Source: an uncultured Acetobacteraceae bacterium (GTDB lineage Bacteria; Pseudomonadota; Alphaproteobacteria; Acetobacterales; Acetobacteraceae). Taken from it: 9,255 nt of DNA. Below the pieces are notes generated by a model that ran no database searches, had not been told where the DNA came from, and worked only from the letters and a program-made list of their open reading frames with translations. Every line of letters starts with the position of its first letter. Position 1 is the stretch's first letter. Shown here in pieces: positions 1 through 6,917 of this stretch. The position numbers and the translations under genes were made by a program. The stretch lies in NCBI GenBank assembly GCA_903839965.1, contig CAIMEK010000148.1:1-9255 (forward strand), read 5' to 3'.

Positions 1-21
1 CCGCCCGGCGGCGAAGAAGTC

Positions 22-127
22 CTAGACCGATTTCAGGCCGGCTGAAATCGGTCTGGCCCTATTTTGGCGAGCACTTCCGCCAGCCCGCGGATCGCTCTGC
101 GATTCCGCTCAAGCTGGCATTGCGCTA
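22..127 (+). repeat. 106-bp dispersed repeat, copy A
   Basis: This stretch aligns without gaps to the reverse complement of 3952-4057, with about 17 mismatches in 106 positions (roughly 84% identity by eye). The element has two parts: a perfect 13-bp hairpin at its left end (24-36 with 42-54), and a tail that is nearly identical between copies, especially around 102-123. No transposase is present and no target-site duplication is evident at either copy. It is probably a small non-autonomous dispersed repeat (REP- or MITE-like). I do not recognise a named family. Confidence 0.85.
24..54 (+). terminator. Hairpin of repeat copy A, terminator-like
   Basis: A perfect 13-bp stem (24-36 with 42-54) closes a 5-nt loop and is followed by a T-rich run, CTATTTTGG, at 59-67. 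Just upstream, the frame at 2-25 reads a short Arg/Ala/Lys/Ser tail ending in TAG at 23-25. It could be the end of a gene lying to the left, with this hairpin as its terminator, but eight codons cannot establish that. Confidence 0.45.
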
Positions 128-333
128 GGGGATTCCCGCTTCCGGCAGGCGAGGCGATCGAGCTCCAGGAGCATGGTGAGGGCGTGATCCACGCTCTCCG
201 ACGCAAGTTGCCTTAAGCGATCCGGGACTTTGTTGCGGGGCGTGGCGCACGCTTGGCGACGCAGCCGCGTTGGCGCGGTGGCGTTCCGGCGTTCGCGGTC
301 ATCCGGCCCAGGCGTGGCCGGGCGTACAAGCAA
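128..333. other. Region without a supportable gene; possible gene remnant
   Basis: No gene can be supported between repeat copy A and the ompA-family terminator. The best candidate is a minus-strand reading frame at 109-333. Its middle (about 150-230) has helix-like sequence such as LRQLASESVDHALTMLLELD and G/C-ending codons, while its N-terminal half is low-complexity and Arg-rich. The frame ends inside the repeat and has no clear ribosome binding site. It may be a decayed gene fragment or chance. Confidence 0.25.
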
Positions 334-361
334 ACGCCGCCGCCCCGGGGGGCGGCGGCGT
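334..361 (-). terminator. Intrinsic terminator of the OmpA-family gene
   Basis: Lying 18 bp beyond the TAG stop of the OmpA-family gene, this is a 13-bp perfect G+C-rich stem (334-346 with 349-361). On the minus strand the stem is followed by TTTGCTTG, a short broken U-tract. Position, orientation and structure all suit a rho-independent terminator. Confidence 0.75.
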
Positions 362-379
362 CGCAGGCGAGGCCAGGAA

Positions 380-1384
380 CTACTTCAGGACGATTTCGAC
401 CCGGCGGTTCTGCGGCTCGCGCACACCGGCTGCGGTGGGCACCAGCGGCTTGGTATCGCCGAAGGCCTGGATCATGATGATGTTCTTGGGCACACCGAGG
501 CGAACCAGCTCGGCGGCTACGTTGTCGGCGCGACGGCGCGACAGCACCATGTTGTAAGCTGCCGTGCCGGTGCGGTCGGCGTGGCCGGCGACCTGGATCT
601 GGGTCACCTGCACGCGGGTCGAGTTCTGCGCCGCCTCGGCGATGATCTGGCGGGCGCGATCGCTCAGGTTGGCCTTATCCCAGTCGAAGAACACCAGGTA
701 GGTGCGGGCGGGAGCCGGAGCCGGAGCGGCCACAGGCGCGGGGCCCGGCGGCGGCGGCGGCGGCGCCGCGTTGAAGGCGTAGCGCAGCCCGAGCAGGGCG
801 GCGTGGTTGTACTGGTTGTCGAGCTTGATCGAGGAGCCACCGCTCGAGAATTTCTCGCTCGAGAACGTGGCCATGAACCGGTACTCAGCGGTGATCGCCA
901 GGCCCGGAACGCCGACCGGTAAGGCGACGCCGAGGATGGCTTGACCGGCCGCAGAGCCCGCCGTGGCATTCGCGCCGTAAGTGCGCAGCGCGGTCCACTG
1001 ATAGCCGAGGCCGGCGCCGACATACGGAATCACCGGCCAGGCCAGATTGAAATCATACAGCGCATTCACCATCACGCCGTAGGTGTTGGTGTTGGCGCCG
1101 GGGCCAGTTACGCCGGCATACTTCGACCGAAAGTGGTTACCGCGATAGTCGCCCTCGACCTCGGCACGCAGGCCGTTGCCGAAACCCCAACCGACGCTGG
1201 CAACCGCGGCCAGGCCGCCGTCACCCGTCAGCTTGACGCCGCCGCTGTTACGGACGTCGATGTCCATGGTGTAGTTGTACCCGACGCCGCCCCCGACGTA
1301 GATTCCACTGATTGGCTGGGCCATTGCGCCGGCAGCCGGAAGCGCCAGCACGGTCGCGGCCAGCAACACACTCCGAAGGTTCAT
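380..1384 (-). CDS. OmpA-family outer-membrane beta-barrel protein
   Basis: The 334-residue product is a predicted outer-membrane protein anchored to peptidoglycan. Residues 1-22 form a signal peptide (basic start, hydrophobic core, AMA before Gln23). Residues about 25-205 show alternating, Gly/aromatic-rich beta-strand sequence typical of an 8-stranded OmpA-like barrel. A Pro/Ala-rich linker spans about 206-227, and an OmpA C-terminal domain spans about 228-334. The last domain has the GHADRTG motif with Asp270, then LSRRRADNV with Arg285; these are the residues that bind diaminopimelate in this family. Frame-compatible starts exist further upstream, to 1537, but the ATG at 1384 is preceded by GAGGAGA at good spacing and begins exactly at the signal peptide. 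The gene appears monocistronic, with its own terminator. The general role, envelope integrity and possibly slow porin activity, is family knowledge. Confidence 0.93.
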   Translation of the reverse strand: MNLRSVLLAATVLALPAAGAMAQPISGIYVGGGVGYNYTMDIDVRNSGGVKLTGDGGLAAVASVGWGFGNGLRAEVEGDYRGNHFRSKYAGVTGPGANTNTYGVMVNALYDFNLAWPVIPYVGAGLGYQWTALRTYGANATAGSAAGQAILGVALPVGVPGLAITAEYRFMATFSSEKFSSGGSSIKLDNQYNHAALLGLRYAFNAAPPPPPPGPAPVAAPAPAPARTYLVFFDWDKANLSDRARQIIAEAAQNSTRVQVTQIQVAGHADRTGTAAYNMVLSRRRADNVAAELVRLGVPKNIIMIQAFGDTKPLVPTAAGVREPQNRRVEIVLK

Positions 1385-1783
1385 TTTCGCTCTCCTCGTG
1401 TTCCAGGCTGCTGTCCGCAACCCCAGGGCGGGCGACACACCGCCCATTCCACTGAGATGAAAGGTTAGTGTTACTCGGCCGATCAGACCAGCGCGGATTG
1501 CCGCTGGAAGAAGGGGTTGGGCGTTTATCGTAGCCACTGTGGCAAACCCGCCACACCCCCTGTGTCAATCGCGAGACGGTGAGAGCCAAATGCCCGCTCT
1601 GCACGGCCGAAGGCCGTCGACACAGCGCGCCCGACGGGCTCGCCACCGCCTTCGCCGAAGTGTTGCGGCCGGGGACTCGGGAACGCAAGGGTTTTCGGGC
1701 CGGCGACGCAAGCGCGCAATCGGCACGGCGGCGCCATCGGCCGCCATGGCCTGACCGGCGAAGCCGCGTAGGTCTATGATCCA
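1385..1783. other. Intergenic region between divergent genes
   Basis: About 440 bp separate the OmpA-family start from the first oxidoreductase. The half nearer the OmpA gene holds its ribosome binding site, a 6-bp inverted repeat at 1489-1508 and the overlapping palindromes at 1533-1555. Small reading frames here (for example GTG at 1579 to 1779, +) lack a ribosome binding site and recognisable features. I see no supportable gene, and no clear sigma-70 promoter stands out. Confidence 0.5.
1533..1555. promoter_or_regulatory. Overlapping palindromes upstream of the OmpA-family gene
   Basis: GCCACTGTGGC (1533-1543) overlaps a second inverted repeat, TGTGGC-N6-GCCACA (1538-1555). The shared half-site can therefore pair either way. 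They lie about 150 bp upstream of the OmpA-family start and could be an operator for a dimeric regulator. No known consensus is recognised. Confidence 0.25.
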
Positions 1784-1805
1784 CCCCGTCCCGCGAGGGA
1801 CGGGG
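1784..1805 (+). promoter_or_regulatory. GNRA-loop hairpin in the oxidoreductase leader
   Basis: A perfect 9-bp stem, CCCCGTCCC (1784-1792) with GGGACGGGG (1797-1805), closes a GCGA tetraloop. TTTG follows, and the ribosome binding site GGGAGAG starts about 11 bp later. It could be an attenuator or terminator for read-through from upstream, or a leader structure stabilising the mRNA. No gene upstream on the plus strand was found for it to terminate. Confidence 0.4.
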
Positions 1806-1828
1806 TTTGCCACATGGGAGAGCGAACG

Positions 1829-2878
1829 ATGGCTGAGCCAGCCCGGCGACAGATCGGGTTTGCGGTGGTCGGGGTGGACCACCGCCACATCTACGAAATG
1901 ACCGGCCGCCTGCTCGAACTCGGCCATGTCTGCACGGGCTGGTGGACCGAGGGCGAGCCGCAGCCGCTGGCCGGCTTCGTCAAGCGCTATCCCGACATTC
2001 CCCGCGTGGCCGACCGGCGCCGGCTGATCGAGGACCCGTCGGTTCAACTCATCCTCACTGCGGCCATTCCCGCCGATCGCGCGGCGATCGCCATCGAGGC
2101 GATGCGGGCCGGCAAGGACGTGGGCACCGACAAGCCGGGCTGCACCAGCGCCGATCAGCTTGCCGCGCTGCGCCGGACAGTGGCCGAAACCGGACGGATC
2201 TGGTCGGTGAACTATTCCGAGCGGTTCGAGGTGCCGGCGGTGACGCGCGCCATGGAACTCATCGCCGCCGGCGCCATCGGACAGGTGGTGCAGACCGTCG
2301 GGCTGGGTCCGCACCGGCTGAACCGGGCGCTGCGGCCGGGCTGGTTCTGGCGGCACGACCGGTTCGGCGGCATCCTGTGCGACATCGGCTGCCACCAGAT
2401 CGACCAGTTCCTCGCCTTCACCGGCGCGACGCAGGCCGAGATCATCAGCGCCTCGGTGGGCAACTTCGCCAACCCAGGCGACCCCGAATTCGCCGATTTC
2501 GGCGAGATGCTGCTGCGCAGCGACAGCGGCCGCGGCTATGTCCGGGTGGACTGGTACACCCCGGACGGGCTGGCCAACTGGGGCGACGGGCGGCTGACCG
2601 TGCTCGGCACCGAGGGCTATATCGAGTTGCGCAAATTCCTCGACATCGCCGGCCGTCCGGGCACCGACCACCTGTTCCTGGTAGACAACCAGTCGACCCG
2701 CTACATCGACTGCAGCAAGGCCGGCCTGCCCTATTACCCCAGCCTGGTTGCCGACATACTGGACCGCACCGAGACGGCGATGACCCAGACCCATTGCTTC
2801 AAGGTCATGGAACTGGCGCTGCGGGCCGAGGCGACGGCGACGCGGCTGGGCAACCTGAAACAGGTGGAAGCCAGATGA
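1829..2878 (+). CDS. Gfo/Idh/MocA-family oxidoreductase (first of a pair)
   Basis: The 349-residue product is a predicted NAD(P)-dependent sugar or cyclitol-type dehydrogenase of the Gfo/Idh/MocA superfamily. The N-terminal Rossmann half (about 8-125) is unusual: the nucleotide loop reads VVGVDHRHIYEMTG instead of the classical GxGxxG. The conserved E-K-P motif appears as DKP at 101-103, keeping the catalytic-type Lys102. The C-terminal half has the expected GGILCDIGCHQID (180-192) with His189 and Asp192. An ATG at 1814 is in frame, but GGGAGAG at 1816-1822 serves the ATG at 1829, so 1829 is chosen. The gene overlaps the next one by 4 bp (ATGA), implying one operon. The substrate cannot be read from sequence. 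Confidence 0.9.
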   Translation: MAEPARRQIGFAVVGVDHRHIYEMTGRLLELGHVCTGWWTEGEPQPLAGFVKRYPDIPRVADRRRLIEDPSVQLILTAAIPADRAAIAIEAMRAGKDVGTDKPGCTSADQLAALRRTVAETGRIWSVNYSERFEVPAVTRAMELIAAGAIGQVVQTVGLGPHRLNRALRPGWFWRHDRFGGILCDIGCHQIDQFLAFTGATQAEIISASVGNFANPGDPEFADFGEMLLRSDSGRGYVRVDWYTPDGLANWGDGRLTVLGTEGYIELRKFLDIAGRPGTDHLFLVDNQSTRYIDCSKAGLPYYPSLVADILDRTETAMTQTHCFKVMELALRAEATATRLGNLKQVEAR

Positions 2879-3954
2879 TGAGCCGACGGTTCCGAGTCGC
2901 GGTGATCGGCGCCGGCATCGGCGCCGCCCATGTGGAGGGGCTGCGGGAGAACGCGCAGGGCTACGAACTCGCCGTGGTCTGCGACCTCGACCCGTCGCGC
3001 GCGGCCAGCCTGGCCGCGACCATGCCGGGGGCGGCCGCGGAAACCTCCTACCGCGCGGTGCTGGCGCGGTCCGACGTCGACCTGGTGGACATCTGCACGC
3101 CCCCCTACCTGCACGTCGACGCCATCGAGGCGGCGCTGGCCGCCGGCAAGAACGTGCTGTGCGAGAAGCCGCTGGTCGGCTCGCTGGCGCAGGTCGAGCG
3201 GGTGATGCGGGCCGCCGAGCAGGCCAACCGCACGGTGGTGCCGGTCTACCAGTACCGCTACGGCAACGGGCTGGCGCGGCTGCGGCGGCTGATCGACGCC
3301 GGCCTCACCGGGCGCTCGCTGGTGGCCAGCATCACCACGCACTGGAACCGGCAGGCCGACTACTACGACGTGCGCTGGCGCGGCCGGAAGGCGACCGAGC
3401 TGGGCGGCGCGGTGCTCGGCCACGTCATCCACCTGCACGACCTGCTCACCTTCGCCATGGGGCCGGTGCGCCGGGTGTTCGCCAAGGTCGCCACGCGGGT
3501 CAACCCGATCGAGACCGAGGATTGCGCCGCGGTCTGCCTGGAAATGGCATCGGGCGCGCTGGTGACGTCCTCGGTCACGCTGGGCGCCGCCGAGGAGGTC
3601 AGCAAGCTGCGCTTCTGCTTCACCGACCTGACGGCGGAGAACCCCGGCGTGCCGCCGTACCGCCCGGCCGAGGGCGCGTGGCGTTTCACCGCGCGCGGGG
3701 CGCGCCAGCAGGAGGACATCGAGGCAGCGCTGGCCGGCTTCGTGCCGCACCGGGAAAGCTTCGCCGGGCTGTTCGAGGCGCTGCACCCGGCGCTGGCCGG
3801 CGCGGCGCCCTGGCCGCTCACCCTGCAGGACGCCTGGCGCTCGCTGGAGCTGGTGTCCGCCATCTACTACAGCTCGGCCACCAACACCGCGGTTGAGCTG
3901 CCGCTGGCGGCGGACCATCCGGTGCGGGAAGGCTGGGCGCCGTTCCTGGCATAG
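2875..3954 (+). CDS. Gfo/Idh/MocA-family oxidoreductase (second of a pair)
   Basis: The 359-residue product belongs to the same superfamily as its neighbour but is clearly divergent from it. It has a classical dinucleotide loop, VIGAGIGAAHVEG (10-22), and an acidic residue after beta-2 (Asp37), which usually favours NAD(H). CEKP at 96-99 carries catalytic-type Lys98. The C-terminal active-site segment GGAVLGHVIHLHD (177-189) keeps a His (His186) and Asp189 but lacks the usual Asp-x-Gly before it. Translation starts at the ATG overlapping the upstream stop, or at the ATG three bases later; AGGTGGAAG just upstream serves either. Overlap with the first gene suggests coupling and perhaps a shared pathway or heteromer, which is inference. 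The stop codon touches repeat copy B. Confidence 0.9.
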   Translation: MMSRRFRVAVIGAGIGAAHVEGLRENAQGYELAVVCDLDPSRAASLAATMPGAAAETSYRAVLARSDVDLVDICTPPYLHVDAIEAALAAGKNVLCEKPLVGSLAQVERVMRAAEQANRTVVPVYQYRYGNGLARLRRLIDAGLTGRSLVASITTHWNRQADYYDVRWRGRKATELGGAVLGHVIHLHDLLTFAMGPVRRVFAKVATRVNPIETEDCAAVCLEMASGALVTSSVTLGAAEEVSKLRFCFTDLTAENPGVPPYRPAEGAWRFTARGARQQEDIEAALAGFVPHRESFAGLFEALHPALAGAAPWPLTLQDAWRSLELVSAIYYSSATNTAVELPLAADHPVREGWAPFLA

Positions 3955-4057
3955 AGCAATGCCAGCTTGAGCGGAATCGCCCTACGATCCGCGAGCTGGC
4001 GGAATTGCTCGCCAAAACATAGCTGGACCGATTTCAGTCTGGCCGAAATCGGTCCAG
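3952..4057 (-). repeat. 106-bp dispersed repeat, copy B
   Basis: Inverted partner of the repeat at 22-127, gapless over 106 bp. It begins at the stop codon of the second oxidoreductase gene and ends 10 bp before the stop codon of the aldehyde dehydrogenase gene, so it fills the whole space between two convergent genes. Conservation is highest in the tail (about 3956-3979). The hairpin end faces the aldehyde dehydrogenase gene. Confidence 0.85.
4023..4057 (-). terminator. Hairpin of repeat copy B, likely terminator of the aldehyde dehydrogenase gene
   Basis: A perfect 13-bp stem (4023-4035 with 4045-4057) with a 9-nt loop starts 10 bp past the aldehyde dehydrogenase stop. On the minus strand it is followed by CTATGTTTTGG, a T-rich run. 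The same arrangement of hairpin plus T-rich run occurs in repeat copy A. It may also limit transcription arriving from the plus-strand oxidoreductase operon, though no T-run follows on that side. Confidence 0.6.
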
Positions 4058-4067
4058 TCCCGCTTCC

Positions 4068-5564
4068 CTATTCGACGTTGAACCGTATCCCCTGGGCCAG
4101 CGGCAAAGTCGGAGAATAGTTCACCGTGTTGGTGGCGCGGCGCATGTAGGCGCGCCAGGCGTCGGAACCGGACTCGCGGCCGCCGCCGGTGGCCTTTTCG
4201 CCGCCGAACGCGCCGCCGATCTCCGCGCCGCTGGGTCCGAGATTGACGTTGACGATGCCGCAGTCGCTGCCGGCGGCGGAGAGGAACAGCTCGGCCTCGC
4301 GCAGATCGGTGGTGAAGATGGACGAGGCCAAGCCCTGCGGCACCGCGTTGTGCCATGACAGGGCTGTCGCGGTATTGTCATGGCGCATGACGAACAGGAT
4401 CGGAGCGAAATTTTCCGCCGCGACGATTGCGGTCTGCGACGGCATCTCGACCAGGGCGGGGCGCACATAGTAGGCGTCGGGATGGGCCTCGGCCAGCAGG
4501 CGCTCGCCGCCGTGCACGCGGCCGCCCTGCGCGCGGGCGGCGACGAGCGCAGCCTGCATGGCCTCGTAGGCCGGGCGGTCGATCAGCGGGCCGGCCAGGG
4601 TAGCCGGATCGCGCGGGTCGCCGACCTTCACGGCGCCGTAAGCCGCCCGCAGCCGCGCCAGCAGGGGGTCGTAGACGTCGGCGTGCACGAACAGGCGGCG
4701 CAGCGTGGTGCAGCGCTGGCCGGCGGTGCCGACGGCGGAAAACAGGATGGCGTTCACTGCCAGGTCCAGGTCGGCCGAGGGGCAGACGATCATGCCGTTG
4801 TTGCCACCGAGTTCCAGCAGTGCGCGGGCGAATCGGGCGGCGAGTCGGGGAGCGATGGCATGGCCCATGCGGGTGGAGCCGGTGGCGCTGACCAGCGGCA
4901 GCCGCGCATCGTCGATCAACGTCGCGCCGGCCTCGGCGCCGCCGATCACCACTTCCATCAGCCCCAGCGGCGCAGCGCCGAAACGCGCGGCGGCGCGGCG
5001 GAAGATGGCCTGGGTTGCCAGCGCGGTCAGCGGCGTCTTTTCCGACGGCTTCCACACCACGGGATCGCCGCACACCAGCGCCAGCGCGGCGTTCCAGGAC
5101 CACACGGCGACCGGGAAATTGAAGGCGGTGATGACGCCGATCGGGCCGAGCGGGTGCCAGGTTTCGCGCATGGCATGGCCGGGGCGCTCGGTGGCGATGG
5201 TGAGGCCGTAGAGTTGGCGGGAGAGGCCGACCGCGAAATCGCAGATGTCGATCATCTCCTGCACTTCGCCCAGCCCCTCCTGCAGGATCTTGCCCGCCTC
5301 CAGCGTGACCAGCGCGCCCAGGGCGCCTTTCACCGCACGCAGTTCCTCGCCGAGCAGGCGGACCAGCTCGCCGCGCCGGGGGGCGGGGGTGTCGCGCCAG
5401 GCCGGGAAGGCGGCGGCAGCGCGGCCGATGGCCGCCGCCGCGTCGGTCGGGCACAACCGGCCCAGCTCGGCGCCGTCGATGGGTGAGCGCGCCGCCAGCG
5501 GGCCGCTGGACAGTAGGGTGGGGTCGACGCCGAGGGCGGCGAGCAGATCGATGGCTTCGGACAT
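4068..5564 (-). CDS. amaB: ALDH7-type aldehyde dehydrogenase (L-piperidine-6-carboxylate / aminoadipate-semialdehyde dehydrogenase-like)
   Basis: The 498-residue product is full length for an NAD-dependent aldehyde dehydrogenase of the antiquitin (ALDH7) group, which oxidises alpha-aminoadipate semialdehyde (in equilibrium with L-piperidine-6-carboxylate) in lysine breakdown. Visible residues are oxyanion Asn149 (AFNFP), cofactor Lys172 (WKPSEKT), general base Glu251 in LELGGNNG, and nucleophile Cys285 in GTAGQRCTT. The C-terminal block at about 442-478 (GPSGAEIGGAFGGEK onward) is the hallmark of this group. No good ribosome binding site precedes the ATG, and no alternative in-frame start is better. 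It lies 56 bp downstream of the anti-sigma gene on the same strand, so it may be co-transcribed with the sigma operon. No other lysine-catabolic gene is in view, so the exact substrate is inferred from family only. Confidence 0.9.
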   Translation of the reverse strand: MSEAIDLLAALGVDPTLLSSGPLAARSPIDGAELGRLCPTDAAAAIGRAAAAFPAWRDTPAPRRGELVRLLGEELRAVKGALGALVTLEAGKILQEGLGEVQEMIDICDFAVGLSRQLYGLTIATERPGHAMRETWHPLGPIGVITAFNFPVAVWSWNAALALVCGDPVVWKPSEKTPLTALATQAIFRRAAARFGAAPLGLMEVVIGGAEAGATLIDDARLPLVSATGSTRMGHAIAPRLAARFARALLELGGNNGMIVCPSADLDLAVNAILFSAVGTAGQRCTTLRRLFVHADVYDPLLARLRAAYGAVKVGDPRDPATLAGPLIDRPAYEAMQAALVAARAQGGRVHGGERLLAEAHPDAYYVRPALVEMPSQTAIVAAENFAPILFVMRHDNTATALSWHNAVPQGLASSIFTTDLREAELFLSAAGSDCGIVNVNLGPSGAEIGGAFGGEKATGGGRESGSDAWRAYMRRATNTVNYSPTLPLAQGIRFNVE

Positions 5565-5620
5565 GGCGCGATTGAACCAGGCAACCCGCGAACAGGCCAG
5601 TCCGTCGGCGCTGCGAACGG

Positions 5621-6403
5621 TCAGGAAGGCGAGCGGGCCGCGGCCCGGATGAGATCGCCGATCTGGTCGAGCCGCTTGTCCGGCACCGGGCCGGCCACCG
5701 CATAGCCGAGCCCGCCCTCGATCCAGGCGCAGACATTCAGCGGCCCGTTATGCCCGTCCGTGCGCGCCGCGTTGAGTTCGGCGGCCATCGGCCGCACCAG
5801 CACCGAAACCCGCTCGCCCTGCTTGTCGGCGTACATGAAAAGCGCCGCCGCGCCGCCGCGCTCGGTTGCCAGCAGGCGGCCGCCGAGTAGCTCATAGCCG
5901 GCCTGCTCCAGGTCCGGCGGCTCCAGCTTGCGGTCGAGCCGGTTGGACAGCCAGGTGGCCAGGTGGTCGCGCTCGGCCGCCACCACCTCGATAGGGTGGC
6001 GGCGGTCGACCGCATACACCGCGTGGCTGGCGAGCGCTTCGTCGGTCAGCGCGGCCACCGCGCGGCTGGCGCGGTCGGTCGGCAGGCCGCCGCGCGCCAG
6101 CCAGCCGCCGCCGCCGCCGACGCCAAGGCTGACCACCACCGCAGCCGCGGCACGCCACAACCGGCGCCGGCGCACCAGCCGGGCATCCAGCAACCGCAGC
6201 AGGTTCAGCTCGGGCGGCACGGGCGTGGCGGCGGGGATGTCCAGCGCCGCCCGCAGGGCTTCGCGCTGTGCGATGTAGTCCCTGACCCGCGCCGCCTCTT
6301 CGGCGCGCTCCTGGAGGTAGCGGTCCACGTCGTCGCGGCGCGCCGGGTCGAGCGCGTTGTCGACATAGGCGTGCAGGTCTTCCTCGTTGACCGGCCGGCT
6401 CAT
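5621..6403 (-). CDS. Membrane anti-sigma factor (COG5662-like)
   Basis: The 260-residue product is the predicted membrane-bound inhibitor of the ECF sigma factor encoded just upstream. The N-terminal cytoplasmic domain (about 1-80) begins with the EEDLHAYVDNALD block typical of these anti-sigma factors and is rich in charged helices. No zinc-binding HxxxCxxC motif is present. One membrane segment spans about 84-103 (Ala/Val/Gly-rich, after an Arg cluster), leaving a periplasmic domain of about 155 residues. Its ATG overlaps the sigma stop by 4 bp (ATGA), and a strong GGAGG lies inside the last sigma codons, so translation is coupled. That domain probably senses an envelope signal and releases the sigma factor, which is inference. 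The gene itself looks intact although its sigma partner is interrupted. Confidence 0.85.
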   Translation of the reverse strand: MSRPVNEEDLHAYVDNALDPARRDDVDRYLQERAEEAARVRDYIAQREALRAALDIPAATPVPPELNLLRLLDARLVRRRRLWRAAAAVVVSLGVGGGGGWLARGGLPTDRASRAVAALTDEALASHAVYAVDRRHPIEVVAAERDHLATWLSNRLDRKLEPPDLEQAGYELLGGRLLATERGGAAALFMYADKQGERVSVLVRPMAAELNAARTDGHNGPLNVCAWIEGGLGYAVAGPVPDKRLDQIGDLIRAAARSPS

Positions 6404-6912
6404 TTGACCCTCCTCAGCCCCGGCGCCGCCTCGCCTGCCATGAGTTGGCGCAGCCGTTCGCGCCCGCGCGACAGGCGCGACATCACGGTGCCGATCGGAA
6501 CGCCCAGCACGGCCGCCACCTCCGCATAGCTCAGGTCCTCCACGCAGACGAGCAGCAGCACATGCCGCTGCTCCTCGGGAAGGCGATCCAGGGCCTGCAG
6601 GGTCTCCTTGCAGTGCAATTCCGCTTCCTGCGTGGGTTGCCGGGCCACGTACGCATCATTGACTCTCTCCATCGGCACAATATTCCCGCGCACCTTGCCG
6701 CGGCGCAGCTAGGTGATGTGCAGGTTGTGCATGATGGTGAACAGCCAGGGCCTGACCGCTCCGTCGGTGTGCCTGGCGCTGAGGTGGTCGAGCGCCAGCA
6801 CCAACACGTCGTGCACCAGGTCGTCGGCATCCTGCGGGTTGCGCAGCAGGGCGCGGGCGTAGCGGCGCAGCGCCGGGATCGCCGCTTCCATGCCGACCAA
6901 TACGTCCGACAT
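6400..6912 (-). pseudogene. ECF sigma factor gene interrupted by an in-frame TAG
   Basis: Read through one stop, this frame gives a normal 170-residue ECF sigma factor. Region 2 lies in codons 1-67 (RRYARALLRNPQDADDLV, then RPWLFTIMHNLHIT). Region 4 lies in about codons 95-160 (ALDRLPEEQRHVLLLV, then SYAEVAAVLGVPIGTVMSRL, the -35-binding helix-turn-helix). Codon 68 is TAG (6709-6711), in the same frame on both sides, so this is a single nonsense substitution and not a frameshift. It falls in region 2.4, which contacts the -10 element. A GTG at 6693 could restart translation of region 4, but its ribosome binding site is weak. The start at 6912 also has only a weak site and lies 5 bp after a 10-codon leader frame. 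Possible explanations are a recent pseudogene, amber readthrough, a split two-subunit sigma, or a base-call error. Confidence 0.85.
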
Positions 6913-6917
6913 GCCGA

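Noticed and set aside
22..127. Coding potential within the repeat tail (a conserved peptide-like reading in both copies)
   Set aside because: Mismatches between copies are not concentrated at third codon positions, and the frame has no start or ribosome binding site.
230..922. Long plus-strand frame opposite the OmpA-family gene
   Set aside because: It is an antisense reading of a clearly coding OmpA domain, rich in Arg and Gly with no ribosome binding site.
1385..1537. An N-terminal extension of the OmpA-family protein from an upstream start
   Set aside because: The extension would bury the signal peptide, and the ATG at 1384 has a well-placed GAGGAGA site.
1579..1779. Small plus-strand frame with a CPLC motif ending just before the 1784 hairpin
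   Set aside because: It starts with GTG without a ribosome binding site, is low-complexity and Arg-rich, and has no partner for the Cys pair.
1942..3954. A single 670-codon protein covering both oxidoreductase genes
   Set aside because: The first 311 codons are an Arg/Pro-rich out-of-frame reading of the first oxidoreductase gene. Real homology in this frame begins at the ATG at 2875.
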